Of a stretch of DNA of 64,000 nucleotides, positions 1 to 8,805 are shown in pieces; within the stretch, counting starts at the first letter, position 1, and each line of letters opens with the position of its first letter. The notes below the pieces were generated by a model. That model had not been told where the DNA came from. It was given only the letters and a program-made list of their open reading frames with translations, and searched no databases. The translations under genes and the position numbers were made by a program. The stretch lies in NCBI RefSeq assembly GCF_014779655.1, contig NZ_JACXYX010000010.1, positions 1 to 64,000 on the forward strand. Reading direction: 5' to 3'. The DNA comes from Nocardioides ganghwensis (GTDB taxonomy: Bacteria; Actinomycetota; Actinomycetes; Propionibacteriales; Nocardioidaceae).

Positions 1-959
1 AGTGGGCTGCTGAGTCCGACCCGGGTCGTCACCAGTACGCCGACGAGTTCGTCTTCAAGTTCAACCAGGACCAGGCCAAGGTCGACGAGATCATGCTGTC
101 GGACAACGCCGACAGCCAGACCGCGGTGTCCACCAGCCTCGGCTCGGACAAGTACAACGACGCCAACTCGCAGCTGGGCGACCGCCTGGTGCAGCAGACG
201 TCGCAGTGCGTCTCGACCCTGACGCCTGACTACACCAAGATCACCGAGATCGAGGTCCGCAAGGCCCTGGCCTACGCCTACCCCTACGAGGACGTGTGGA
301 TCGCCGGCGGCGAGGTGCCGGGCGTGACCCGGGTCCCCGCGAACTCGATCATGCCTCCCGGCATGGCGGGCAAGAAGGACTTCCAGGTCGACGGTGAGCA
401 GATCACCTACGACCCGGAGAAGGCCAAGGAGCTGCTGGCCGAGGCCGGCTACGGCGACGAGCCCTACGAGATCACCATGGTCTACTACGAGGTCGACCCG
501 CTGGCCAAGGCCACCCAGGACCAGATCACCAAGGGCTTCGAGGCATCCGGCTTCAAGGTCACCGCGATCCCGGTCCAGGAGTCGCCGTACAACATCTGGC
601 TCGACCCCGACAACAAGGTCAACAAGAAGCTGAACCTCCGTGGCGTCAACTGGTGCTCGGACTGGCCGGCCGGCTCGACCATGCTCCCGCCGCTGCTCAA
701 GGGTGGGGCCGTCTACAACACCGCGTTCTTCGACGAGCCGTCGATCAACGAGGAGATGGACGCCATCAACGAGCTCCCGCTCGAGGAGCAGGCCGACGCG
801 TGGGGCGCGCTGGACGAGAAGATCATGACGGAGTACTTCCCGATCATCCCGACCGCGTTCCGCAACGACCTGTTCGCCTTCGGCACCAAGATCGGCAACC
901 CGACGGGCGATGGCTCGATCGGTGCGCCGAACTACAAGGACCTGTACGTGATGCAGTGA
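1..959 (+). CDS. ABC transporter substrate-binding protein, family 5 (peptide type), C-terminal part
   Basis: The gene runs in from the left edge; the open frame begins at base 3 and about 318 residues are visible before TGA at 957-959. The sequence matches, segment for segment, the C-terminal half of the complete binding protein at 6003-7772, for example QDQAKVDEIML, YAYPYEDVWIA and SIMPPGMAG. Family 5 binding proteins are extracytoplasmic lipoproteins that deliver di- or oligopeptides to a Dpp/Opp-type permease. It lies 170 bases upstream of a permease and two ATPase genes, so it is probably their binding protein. The N-terminal lipobox lies outside the window. Substrate is unknown. Confidence 0.9.
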   Translation, partial: WAAESDPGRHQYADEFVFKFNQDQAKVDEIMLSDNADSQTAVSTSLGSDKYNDANSQLGDRLVQQTSQCVSTLTPDYTKITEIEVRKALAYAYPYEDVWIAGGEVPGVTRVPANSIMPPGMAGKKDFQVDGEQITYDPEKAKELLAEAGYGDEPYEITMVYYEVDPLAKATQDQITKGFEASGFKVTAIPVQESPYNIWLDPDNKVNKKLNLRGVNWCSDWPAGSTMLPPLLKGGAVYNTAFFDEPSINEEMDAINELPLEEQADAWGALDEKIMTEYFPIIPTAFRNDLFAFGTKIGNPTGDGSIGAPNYKDLYVMQ

Positions 960-1024
960 TCCTGGTCGCCCACCGGGCTCGGGCCCGGGGCACCACGTAG
1001 TACCCAGTAGCACAGCACTGACGG

Positions 1025-1055
1025 GTGGGGACTCCCGAACAACGGGAGTCCCCAC
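1025..1055 (+). terminator. 13-bp perfect hairpin between binding-protein and permease genes
   Basis: Left arm GTGGGGACTCCCG (1025-1037), loop AACAA, right arm CGGGAGTCCCCAC (1043-1055). The stem is perfect and very GC-rich. No T-run follows, as is common for actinobacterial hairpin terminators. Placed between a binding-protein gene and its permease, it may stop most transcripts or protect the 3' end of the upstream message, so that the binding protein is made in excess. That role is inference. Confidence 0.7.
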
Positions 1056-1114
1056 TCGGCAGCCCGGACCCAGTAGGCTTCCTGCCTCGGGGGTCCGACT
1101 CATCCACCATCCCC

Positions 1115-1120
1115 GGAGAG
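1115..1120 (+). promoter_or_regulatory. Shine-Dalgarno site of the permease gene
   Basis: GGAGAG lies 9 bases before the ATG at 1130, supporting that start for the permease. Confidence 0.6.
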
Positions 1121-1129
1121 TGACCAGCG

Positions 1130-2140
1130 ATGTTTGCCTATGTCGTGAAGCGCCTGATCTCGGGAGTCCTCGTCGTGGCCCTGGTCTCGATGGCGATCTT
1201 CCTGCTGTTCTGGTACGGACCGTCGAGCCCCGCTCAGCCGATCTGTGACCGTGAGACCAGCAACAGGTGCACCCCCGCGCGGCTCGAGGTCTACGAGCGC
1301 ACGCTCGGCTACGACAACCCCGTCTACGTGGAGTACGGCAAGTTCGTCTCGGGCGTCTTCGGTGGCCGGACCATCACGATCGCCTCCAGCGAGTACGAGT
1401 GCGCCGCGCCCTGCCTGGGCGTGAGCTACCGCACCAAGCAGCCGGTCAAGGAGGAGCTGGTCTCGCGCATGCCCGCGACCTTCTCCGTGGCCGTCGGCGG
1501 CGCCTTCCTCTACCTCCTCTTCGGCGTCCCCATCGGCGTCGCCGCTGCGAGACGCCGTGGCACCGTGACGGACAAGGCGCTGGTCTCGAGCTTCCTGTTC
1601 ATCAGCTCGATCCCCTACTACCTCTTCGCCCTGCTGACCTGGCTCTACCTGACGATCACCTTCGAGGTGCCGCTGTTCAGCGACACCGGCTACTTCCCGA
1701 TAGCCGACAACGGTCCGTTCAAGTGGTTCAGCGGGTTGTTCCTCGCCTGGGTGGCGCTCGGCATCTTCGGCTGCACCCAGTACACCCGCTTCACGCGTGG
1801 TGCGATGGTCGAGGCGCTGAGCGAGGACTACATCCGCACCGCCAAGGCCAAGGGCCTGCCGACGCGGACCATCGTCTACAAGCACGGCCTGCGTGCTGCC
1901 CTCGTGCCGGTGGTGACGATCTTCGGCATCGACTTCGGCACCCTGCTCGCCGGCACGATCTTCACCGAGCGGATCTTCGAGATCCAGGGCATCGGCTGGT
2001 GGGCCCTCGAGGCCGTCCAGGGCCGTGACCTTCCCGTCGTCCAGGCGACCGCCCTGTTCAGCGCTGTCGTCCTGATCATCTCCAACCTGCTCGTCGACGT
2101 TGTCTACAGCGTCCTCGACCCGAGGGTGAGGCTTTCGTGA
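1130..2140 (+). CDS. ABC transporter permease, DppB/OppB type
   Basis: 336-residue integral membrane protein. A first membrane segment lies at about residues 9-29, a periplasmic loop with several Cys follows, and a BPD-type permease core fills the C-terminal two thirds. The cytoplasmic EAA-like loop (EDYIRTAKAKGLP, from about residue 232) contacts the ATPase subunits. The start has a good ribosome site. The stop overlaps the next gene by GTGA. The expected partner permease (DppC type) is not between this gene and the ATPases, which is unusual; it may lie upstream of the window. Confidence 0.9.
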   Translation: MFAYVVKRLISGVLVVALVSMAIFLLFWYGPSSPAQPICDRETSNRCTPARLEVYERTLGYDNPVYVEYGKFVSGVFGGRTITIASSEYECAAPCLGVSYRTKQPVKEELVSRMPATFSVAVGGAFLYLLFGVPIGVAAARRRGTVTDKALVSSFLFISSIPYYLFALLTWLYLTITFEVPLFSDTGYFPIADNGPFKWFSGLFLAWVALGIFGCTQYTRFTRGAMVEALSEDYIRTAKAKGLPTRTIVYKHGLRAALVPVVTIFGIDFGTLLAGTIFTERIFEIQGIGWWALEAVQGRDLPVVQATALFSAVVLIISNLLVDVVYSVLDPRVRLS

Positions 2141-3243
2141 CCAGCGTTCCCGTGACCCAGTCGAGCGCCGCCGCGGCGGCAGCCGAGGCCGACGGTCCCT
2201 TCCTCCGGGTCGAGGACCTGAAGGTCACCTTCCCGACCGAGGACGGCCCCGTCACCGCGGTGCAGGGCCTGTCCTACTCGGTCGAGAAGGGCAAGACGCT
2301 CGGCATCGTCGGCGAGTCCGGCTCCGGCAAGTCCGTGTCGAGCATGGCCGTGATGGGCCTGCACGACGCCAAGTCGGCGCAGATCTCCGGCTCCATCCGC
2401 GTGGGTGGCACCGAGGTCGTCGGGCTGAGCGAGTCGCGCATGCGCGGCCTGCGCGGCAACGCGATGGCGATGATCTTCCAGGACGCCCTCGCCGCGCTGC
2501 ACCCGTTCTACAAGATCGGCGCCCAGCTGGAGGAGGCCTACCTCGTCCACCACTCGAGCGCGTCCAAGCGCGACGCCCGCCGCAAGGCGATCGAGATGCT
2601 GGACCGCGTCGGCATCCCGCAGCCCGACCGGCGCGTGGACGACTTCCCGCACCAGTTCTCCGGCGGCATGCGCCAGCGCGCGATGATCGCCATGGGCCTG
2701 ATCAACGACCCGTCGCTGCTGATCGCCGACGAGCCGACCACGGCCCTCGACGTGACGGTGCAGGCGCAGATCCTCGACCTGCTCCAGGACCTGCAGCGCG
2801 AGTTCAACTCCGCCGTCATCATCATCACCCACGACCTCGGCGTCATCGCCGAGATGGCCGACGACGTGCTCGTGATGTACGCCGGGCGCTGCGTCGAGTT
2901 CGGCACCACCAAGCAGATCCTCACCACGCCGGAGATGCCCTACACGTGGGGGCTGCTGTCCAGCGTGCCCGACGTGTCGTCGTCGACCGACGCACGACTG
3001 ATCCCCATCCCCGGCAACCCGCCCAGCCTGCTGCGCCCGCCGCCGGGATGTTCCTTCCACCCGCGGTGCGTGCACACGGGCAAGGTCGCCGGTGACCTGT
3101 GCAGCACCCAGCTTCCCGAGCTGCTGCCGGCCAGCACGGGCACGGCCCATCTCAAGCGCTGCCACCTCGCGGACCCGGTCGGGGTCTACCAGTCCGAGGT
3201 GCTGCCCGAGATCGCCCCCGAGCTCCTCGAGGAGACCCGATGA
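2137..3243 (+). CDS. ABC transporter ATP-binding protein, DppD/OppD type
   Basis: 368-residue ATPase subunit. Walker A GESGSGKS is at 59-66, the signature SGGMRQR at about 175, and Walker B (IADEPTTALD) follows. The C-terminal oligopeptide-transporter extension with CSFHPRC is present. GTG start overlaps the permease stop by 4 bases, and its own stop overlaps the next ATPase start by ATGA, so permease and both ATPases are translated together. It works as a heterodimer with the next protein to power peptide uptake. Confidence 0.93.
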   Translation: MTSVPVTQSSAAAAAAEADGPFLRVEDLKVTFPTEDGPVTAVQGLSYSVEKGKTLGIVGESGSGKSVSSMAVMGLHDAKSAQISGSIRVGGTEVVGLSESRMRGLRGNAMAMIFQDALAALHPFYKIGAQLEEAYLVHHSSASKRDARRKAIEMLDRVGIPQPDRRVDDFPHQFSGGMRQRAMIAMGLINDPSLLIADEPTTALDVTVQAQILDLLQDLQREFNSAVIIITHDLGVIAEMADDVLVMYAGRCVEFGTTKQILTTPEMPYTWGLLSSVPDVSSSTDARLIPIPGNPPSLLRPPPGCSFHPRCVHTGKVAGDLCSTQLPELLPASTGTAHLKRCHLADPVGVYQSEVLPEIAPELLEETR

Positions 3244-4571
3244 CCCAGGACCCCAACGCCCGAGCCGAGATCGAGCCGACCGCCGTCGGGGCCAACGCCG
3301 CCGAGAGCGGCGAGCGCCAGCTCGGCGACGGCACGAGCGACGCCTACGGCTCGCACGAGGTCAACGTCGGCGACCTCGACTTCCGGACTCTCGTCGAGCA
3401 CGGCCACACCGCATCCGAGCTCGACCCCGACGCCCCCGCGGTCCTCACGGTCGACAACCTCAAGATGTACTTCCCGGTGAAGTCGTCGGGTCTCGTGCGA
3501 CGCACCATCGGGCACGTGCAGGCCGTCGACGGCATCTCGTTCGAGGTGCCGCAGGGTGGGTCGATCGGCCTGGTCGGCGAGTCCGGCTGCGGCAAGTCGA
3601 CCACCGGCCGCCTCATCACCCGGCTCTACAAGCCGACCGGCGGCTCGATGATGTTCGACGGCCACGACCTGGCCAAGCTCTCCAACAGGGAGATGAAGCC
3701 GCTGCGCCGCGACGTGCAGATGATCTTCCAGGACCCCTACACCTCGCTCAACCCGCGGCACACGGTCGGCACGATCGTCGGTGCGCCGCTCGAGGTCCAC
3801 AACGTGGTCCCGAAGAACAAGGTGATCCCGCGCGTCCAGGAGCTGCTCGAGATCGTCGGCCTCAACCCGGAGCACTACAACCGCTACCCCAACGAGTTCT
3901 CCGGCGGCCAGCGCCAGCGCATCGGCATCGCCCGCGCGCTGACGCTCAACCCCAAGGTGCTCGTCGCCGACGAGCCGGTCTCGGCGCTCGACGTGTCGAT
4001 CCAGGCGCAGGTGATCAACCTGCTCCAGGACATCCAGTCCGAGTTCGACGTGGCGTTCCTCTTCATCGCCCACGACCTGGCCATCGTGCGTCACTTCTGC
4101 CCCGAGATCGCCGTGATGTACCTCGGCAAGATCGTGGAGATCGGCGACCGCGAGACCATCTACGGCAAGCCGCACCACCCCTACACGCAGGCGCTCCTGT
4201 CGGCCGTGCCCGACGTCAAGCAGGCCGCGGTCGGCGGTCGGCGTGAGCGCATCCGGCTCGAGGGTGACGTGCCCAGCCCGATCAACCCGCCCTCGGGGTG
4301 CCGGTTCCGCACGCGCTGCCAGTTCGCGCAGGAGATCTGCGCGAAGGTCGAGCCCCCGCTGCTCCAGATCGGCAAGCGCCACAAGGTCGCCTGCCACTTC
4401 GCCGGCGAGCTGGGCGCCCACCCGGCCACCCCGGTGACGACGGAGCTCCTCGGCGTCGACGACCAGGGCAGCCCGGTCCCCGGCGCCGTGCCGAGCAACA
4501 CCCAGCTCACCATCCCGGGCTACGAGAAGACCTGGTACGACCTGAGGTCCAAGCAGACCACGGGGGTCTGA
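3240..4571 (+). CDS. ABC transporter ATP-binding protein, DppF/OppF type
   Basis: 443 residues from the ATG at 3240 (ATGA overlap with the upstream ATPase); an earlier in-frame start exists but lies inside that gene. Walker [10 protein letters not shown] is at 113-121, followed by SGGQRQR, Walker B ([10 protein letters not shown]) and a C-terminal extension with CRFRTRC. An acidic N-terminal stretch of roughly 65 residues precedes the ABC core and a C-terminal tail follows it; both are longer than in typical DppF. It pairs with the preceding ATPase in the peptide importer. Confidence 0.92.
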   Translation: MTQDPNARAEIEPTAVGANAAESGERQLGDGTSDAYGSHEVNVGDLDFRTLVEHGHTASELDPDAPAVLTVDNLKMYFPVKSSGLVRRTIGHVQAVDGISFEVPQGGSIGLVGESGCGKSTTGRLITRLYKPTGGSMMFDGHDLAKLSNREMKPLRRDVQMIFQDPYTSLNPRHTVGTIVGAPLEVHNVVPKNKVIPRVQELLEIVGLNPEHYNRYPNEFSGGQRQRIGIARALTLNPKVLVADEPVSALDVSIQAQVINLLQDIQSEFDVAFLFIAHDLAIVRHFCPEIAVMYLGKIVEIGDRETIYGKPHHPYTQALLSAVPDVKQAAVGGRRERIRLEGDVPSPINPPSGCRFRTRCQFAQEICAKVEPPLLQIGKRHKVACHFAGELGAHPATPVTTELLGVDDQGSPVPGAVPSNTQLTIPGYEKTWYDLRSKQTTGV

Positions 4572-4595
4572 GTCAGCCGCCCGACGACGTCGGGG

Positions 4596-4601
4596 GATAC
4601 T
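4596..4601 (+). promoter_or_regulatory. -10 box, leaderless promoter of rarA
   Basis: GATACT lies 7 bases before the GTG at 4609, placing the likely transcript start at the start codon. Confidence 0.45.
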
Positions 4602-4608
4602 CACCGTC

Positions 4609-5979
4609 GTGGACGGCCTGTTCGAGATCCCGGGCGCGGGGCGACCCGCGCCCGGGTCCGACGTGCCCAGCGCGGGGTCGCTGGGCGCCAACACCCACGC
4701 GTCGGCCCCGCTGGCCGTCCGGATGCGGCCCCGCACGATCGACGAGCTCGTCGGCCAGCAGCAGCTGCGTGCGGCGGGGTCGCCCCTGCGGCGCCTGATC
4801 GAGGGCGACCAGTCGATGTCGCTCCTGCTGTGGGGCCCGCCCGGCACCGGCAAGACCACGATCGCGGCGATCGTCAGCCAGCAGACCCGTCGTCGCTTCG
4901 TCGAGGTCTCCGCGGTCGCCGCCGGGGTCAAGGAGGTCCGCGCCGCCATCGACGGCGCGCGCGCCGAGCTCGCCCGGGGCGGGCAGGAGACCGTCCTGTT
5001 CGTCGACGAGGTGCACCGCTTCACCAAGGCCCAGCAGGACGCCCTCCTGCCGGGCGTGGAGAACCGCTGGGTCACGCTCATCGCCGCCACGACCGAGAAC
5101 CCGTTCTTCTCGGTCATCAGTCCGCTGCTGTCGCGCAGCCTGCTGCTGCGCCTGCAGTCGCTGACCGACGACGACGTGGCCGAGGTCATCGACCAGGCGC
5201 TCGCCGACGAGCGCGGCCTGGCCGGGGCGACGGGGCTCGACGACGACGCCCGCGACCACCTCGTACGCCTCGCTGGCGGCGACGCGCGCCGCGCGCTGAC
5301 CTACCTCGAGGCGGCCGCGGGCGCCGCGGCGAGCAACGGTCTCGACGCCATCGACCTCGCCACCGCGGAGACCGCGGTCGACCAGGCCGCGGTGCGCTAC
5401 GACCGCCAGGGCGACCAGCACTACGACGTGATCTCGGCGTTCATCAAGTCGATCCGCGGCTCGGACCCCGACGCTGCCCTGCACTACCTGGCGCGGATGA
5501 TCGAGGCGGGGGAGGACCCCCGCTTCATGGCCCGCCGGCTCGTGGTGCACGCCAGCGAGGACATCGGCCTGGCCGACCCGACCGCCCTCCAGGCGGCGGT
5601 CGCGGCCGCACAGGCCGTCCAGCTGATCGGCATGCCGGAGGCGCGGATCAACCTCGCCCAGGCCACCATCCACCTCGCCGTGGCGCCCAAGTCCAACGCC
5701 GTGATCACCGCCATCGACGCGGCGATCTCCGACGTCAAGGCCGGCAGGATCGGGCAGGTGCCCGCCCACCTGCGCGACGCCCACTACGGCGGGGCCCGGG
5801 ACCTCGGCCACGGCAAGGGCTACGCCTACCCCCACGACGAGCCGTTCGGTGTCGCCGAGCAGCAGTACCTGCCCGACGTCCTCGAGGACGCCAGCTACTA
5901 CCGTCCGACGTCGCTCGGCGCGGAGGCAGGGGTCAAGGACCGCTGGGAGCGGGTGCGCCGGATCGTGCGGGGCCACTAG
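4609..5979 (+). CDS. rarA: Replication-associated recombination protein A (AAA+ ATPase)
   Basis: 456 residues, normal length for RarA/MgsA, a clamp-loader-like AAA+ ATPase that acts at stalled replication forks. Walker [10 protein letters not shown] is at 76-84, Walker B FVDEVHRF follows, then sensor region TTENP and the C-terminal tetramerisation part (YLPD, HDEP). The N-terminus has the family opening ([14 protein letters not shown]). GTG start is supported by a -10 box 7 bases upstream. It sits between the peptide transporter and a paralogous binding protein; in many actinobacteria rarA is found near alaS, as here. Confidence 0.95.
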   Translation: MDGLFEIPGAGRPAPGSDVPSAGSLGANTHASAPLAVRMRPRTIDELVGQQQLRAAGSPLRRLIEGDQSMSLLLWGPPGTGKTTIAAIVSQQTRRRFVEVSAVAAGVKEVRAAIDGARAELARGGQETVLFVDEVHRFTKAQQDALLPGVENRWVTLIAATTENPFFSVISPLLSRSLLLRLQSLTDDDVAEVIDQALADERGLAGATGLDDDARDHLVRLAGGDARRALTYLEAAAGAAASNGLDAIDLATAETAVDQAAVRYDRQGDQHYDVISAFIKSIRGSDPDAALHYLARMIEAGEDPRFMARRLVVHASEDIGLADPTALQAAVAAAQAVQLIGMPEARINLAQATIHLAVAPKSNAVITAIDAAISDVKAGRIGQVPAHLRDAHYGGARDLGHGKGYAYPHDEPFGVAEQQYLPDVLEDASYYRPTSLGAEAGVKDRWERVRRIVRGH

Positions 5980-6002
5980 ACAGATGGGGGAGAGCTGAGG
6001 AC

Positions 6003-7772
6003 ATGAGGGGGAGCAGGTCGCTGGTCGTCACGGCCGGCGCGGGCCTCGCGCTGCTCGCCGCGTGCGCGGGCGGCGGAACGGGGCAGGGGTGGGACGCACC
6101 CAGGGCCGGGGCCCATGCGCAGCCGGCCGGCGTGTCGGAGGACCCGACCCGTCGCGGCCCCGCGCCCGAGGTCGCGGGCGCCACCTCCGGTGGCACGATC
6201 ACCGTCTTCCTCCCCGGCGCTCCGGGTCCCGACACGCTCGACCCCACCGGGGGGTGGTCGGCCACGGGCAACGCCATCCAGCAGGCGCTCGTCAGCCGTT
6301 CGCTGACCCAGTACGCCCGCGGCGCGGACGGGCGAGCGGTCCTGGTGCCCGACCTCGCGACCGACCTGGGCCGCCCCAACGACGACTTCACCGAGTGGAC
6401 CTTCACCATCCGTGACGACGCCACGTGGGAGGACGGCGAGCCCGTCACCGCCGAGGAGGTCGCCTTCGGCATCTGCCGCTCGCTCGACTCGGGCACGTTC
6501 CCCTCCGGGCCCGGCACGGAGTACTCCACGCACTACTTCGCCGGTGCAGACGACTATGCAGGCCCCTACACCGGGGACGACCCCGGCTGCGACGACTGGC
6601 CCGGGATCTCGGTCGACGGCCAGGACGTGACCATCGCGATGGACCGACCGTTCCCCGACATGGACCACTGGGGAGCCGTGATGGCGATGGGGCCGGCTCC
6701 GCTGGGAGAGGCGTCCGACCCCTCGCAGTACGGCCAGCGGCCACTGGCCACCGGGCCGTACGAGGTCGAGAGCTGGGAGCCGGCGGAGGAGCTGGTGCTG
6801 GTCAGGAACGACGCCTGGGAGCCCGCGTCCGACCCCGCCCGCCACCAGTACGTCGACAGGTTCGTCTTCCGGTTCAGCCAGGACCAGGCGAAGGTCGACG
6901 AGATCATGCTGTCGGGCAGCTCCGCCGGCCGCGCCGCCGTGTCGACGTCCGTTGGCTCCGACCGCTACCTCGACGCGACCGCGCGGCTCGGGGACCGCCT
7001 CGTCCAGCAGGCCACGCAGTGCGTGTCCACCATCACCCCCGACTACACCAGGATCACCGACATCCGCGTCCGCAAGGCCCTGGCCTACGCCTACCCCTAC
7101 GAGGACGTCTGGATCGCGGCCGGGGAGGTGCCGGGCGTGACCCGCGTCCCGGCCGGCTCGATCATGCCGCCCGGGATGGCAGGCCGGAGGGACGTGCAGG
7201 TCGACGGCGAGCAGATCACGTACGACCCGGCGAGGTCGCGGCAGCTGCTCGCCGAGGCCGGCCACGGCGACGAGCCCTACCCGATCACGATGGCCTACAA
7301 CGAGCTGGACCCGCTCGCCGTCGCCGCCCAGAACCAGCTGACGACCGGCCTGGAGGAGGGTGGCTTCGACGTCACGGCCGTCCCCGTGCAGCAGTCGATC
7401 TACAGCGTCTGGCTCGACCCCGACAACGAGGTCAACAAGACGCTCAACCTGCGCGGCGTGACCTGGTGCCCCATGTGGCCGTCGGGCTCGGCGCTGCTCC
7501 CGCCCCTGCTGAGGAGCGGCGCCCCCTTCGACACCGCCCGCTTCTCCGAGCCGTCGGTCGACGAGGCGATCGACGACATCGCAGGACTGCCGGTCGACCG
7601 GCAGGCCGCCGCGTGGGGCGAGCTCGACGAGCGGATCCTCACCGACTACTTCCCGATCATCCCCACCGCCTACGCCAACCGTCTGTTCGCCTTCGGCGAC
7701 AGGGTCGGCAACCCGACGGGCGAGGCCTCGTGGGGTGCGCCCAACTACAAGGACCTCTACGTCCTGCGCTGA
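6003..7772 (+). CDS. ABC transporter substrate-binding lipoprotein, family 5, paralogue of the first
   Basis: 589 residues from the ATG at 6003. The N-terminus is a lipoprotein signal: RSR, a hydrophobic core and the lipobox LLAAC with Cys near residue 20. The mature part is a family 5 (SBP_bac_5) protein of normal length. Its C-terminal half closely matches the partial gene at 1-959, so the two arose by duplication. No permease or ATPase gene follows it; it may share the transporter at 1130-4571 or be an orphan with another substrate. The reading frame is open far upstream but that part overlaps rarA and is not a gene. Confidence 0.92.
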   Translation: MRGSRSLVVTAGAGLALLAACAGGGTGQGWDAPRAGAHAQPAGVSEDPTRRGPAPEVAGATSGGTITVFLPGAPGPDTLDPTGGWSATGNAIQQALVSRSLTQYARGADGRAVLVPDLATDLGRPNDDFTEWTFTIRDDATWEDGEPVTAEEVAFGICRSLDSGTFPSGPGTEYSTHYFAGADDYAGPYTGDDPGCDDWPGISVDGQDVTIAMDRPFPDMDHWGAVMAMGPAPLGEASDPSQYGQRPLATGPYEVESWEPAEELVLVRNDAWEPASDPARHQYVDRFVFRFSQDQAKVDEIMLSGSSAGRAAVSTSVGSDRYLDATARLGDRLVQQATQCVSTITPDYTRITDIRVRKALAYAYPYEDVWIAAGEVPGVTRVPAGSIMPPGMAGRRDVQVDGEQITYDPARSRQLLAEAGHGDEPYPITMAYNELDPLAVAAQNQLTTGLEEGGFDVTAVPVQQSIYSVWLDPDNEVNKTLNLRGVTWCPMWPSGSALLPPLLRSGAPFDTARFSEPSVDEAIDDIAGLPVDRQAAAWGELDERILTDYFPIIPTAYANRLFAFGDRVGNPTGEASWGAPNYKDLYVLR

Positions 7773-7804
7773 CCTGGCGGGTCCTCCGGGCTCGCCGAGC
7801 CGTC

Positions 7805-7810
7805 TACGGT
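7805..7810 (+). promoter_or_regulatory. -10 box, leaderless promoter of the LLM oxidoreductase
   Basis: TACGGT is 6 bases before the ATG at 7817. Confidence 0.45.
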
Positions 7811-7816
7811 GGGGGC

Positions 7817-8773
7817 ATGCGCATCGGGTTCCACGCCTCGCACGAGCAGATCGCCCCTTCCCGCCTGCTGGCCGACCTCCAGCACGCCGAGCGGGCGGGG
7901 TTCGACATGGCCATGTGCTCCGACCACCTCTCGCCGTGGAGCGAGCGCCAGGGCCACTCGGGCTACGCCTGGAGCTGGCTCGGCGCGGCCCTCGCCACCA
8001 CCGACCTCGAGCTCGGCTGCGTCTGCGCACCGGGCGTGCGCTACCACCCGGCGGTCGTCGCGCAGAAGATCGCGACGCTGGCGGAGATGTTCCCCGGGCG
8101 CTTCTGGACCGCGCTCGGCAGCGGTGAGGCCAGCAACGAGCACGTCACCGGCGTCCGCTGGCCCCCGAAGGAGGAGCGCACGCGGCGCCTGGAGGAGTGC
8201 GTGGACGTGATCCGACGGCTCCTGGCAGGTGAGGAGGTGACCCACCACGGTCGGGTCACGGTCGACCGGGCGAGGGTGTGGGAACGTCCCGACGTGCCCC
8301 CGCGCCTCATCGGTCCAGCGGTGTCCGTGGCGTCCGCCGGGCGCGTGGCTGCCTGGGCCGACGGCCTGGTCACCATCAACCAGCCGGTCGAGGTGCTGCG
8401 TGACATCGTGTCCGCCTACCGCGACGCTGGCGGGCAGGGGCCGCTCGCCCTCCAGATGCACCTGTCCTGGGCGCCGACGCTCGAGGAGGCGGAGGCGATC
8501 GCCCTCGACCAGTGGCGCACCAACGTCTTCACCGAGCCCGTCAACTGGGACACCGAGACGGCCGAGGCGTTCGACGTGATGGCCGAGCACGTCGGCATCG
8601 ACGGCGTACGCCGCGCGGTCGAGGTGTCCGAGGACCTCGCCTGGCACCGTGACCGGATCGCCGAGCTCGCGGCGGTCGGGTTCGACGACGTCTACCTGCA
8701 CTTCGTCGGCCAGGAGCAGGACGGCTTCATCGACGCGTTCGGTGAGCACGTGCTCCCCACCCTCCGGGGCTGA
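7817..8773 (+). CDS. LLM-class flavin-dependent oxidoreductase (TIGR03885-like)
   Basis: 318-residue TIM-barrel protein of the luciferase-like monooxygenase superfamily: MRIGFHASHEQ start, CSDHLSPW, GSGEASNEHVTG and the VDVIRRLL helix are typical. The fold binds FMN or coenzyme F420; which one cannot be told from sequence. The overall look fits the TIGR03885 subgroup, usually described as not using F420; I recall this from the family and could not check it. The trehalose-synthase-like gene starts 32 bases downstream, suggesting a functional link to glucan or trehalose metabolism (inference). Confidence 0.85.
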   Translation: MRIGFHASHEQIAPSRLLADLQHAERAGFDMAMCSDHLSPWSERQGHSGYAWSWLGAALATTDLELGCVCAPGVRYHPAVVAQKIATLAEMFPGRFWTALGSGEASNEHVTGVRWPPKEERTRRLEECVDVIRRLLAGEEVTHHGRVTVDRARVWERPDVPPRLIGPAVSVASAGRVAAWADGLVTINQPVEVLRDIVSAYRDAGGQGPLALQMHLSWAPTLEEAEAIALDQWRTNVFTEPVNWDTETAEAFDVMAEHVGIDGVRRAVEVSEDLAWHRDRIAELAAVGFDDVYLHFVGQEQDGFIDAFGEHVLPTLRG

Positions 8774-8805
8774 CGCCGGGGCCCGCGGTCTGCTTGTGTA
8801 GGAGC

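Noticed and set aside
3186..5189. Long open frame on the minus strand opposite the peptide-transport ATPase and rarA
   Set aside because: It lies antisense to well-supported genes, has the Arg/Val/Gly-rich composition typical of the reverse strand of high-GC genes and shows no domain.
4830..6002. Long N-terminal extension in the frame of the second binding protein
   Set aside because: It overlaps rarA in another frame and is Arg/Pro-rich; the lipoprotein signal starting at 6003 is the clear true N-terminus.
7787..7801. Small hairpin after the second binding-protein gene as terminator
   Set aside because: Stem of only five base pairs with a three-base loop, as expected by chance in DNA this GC-rich.
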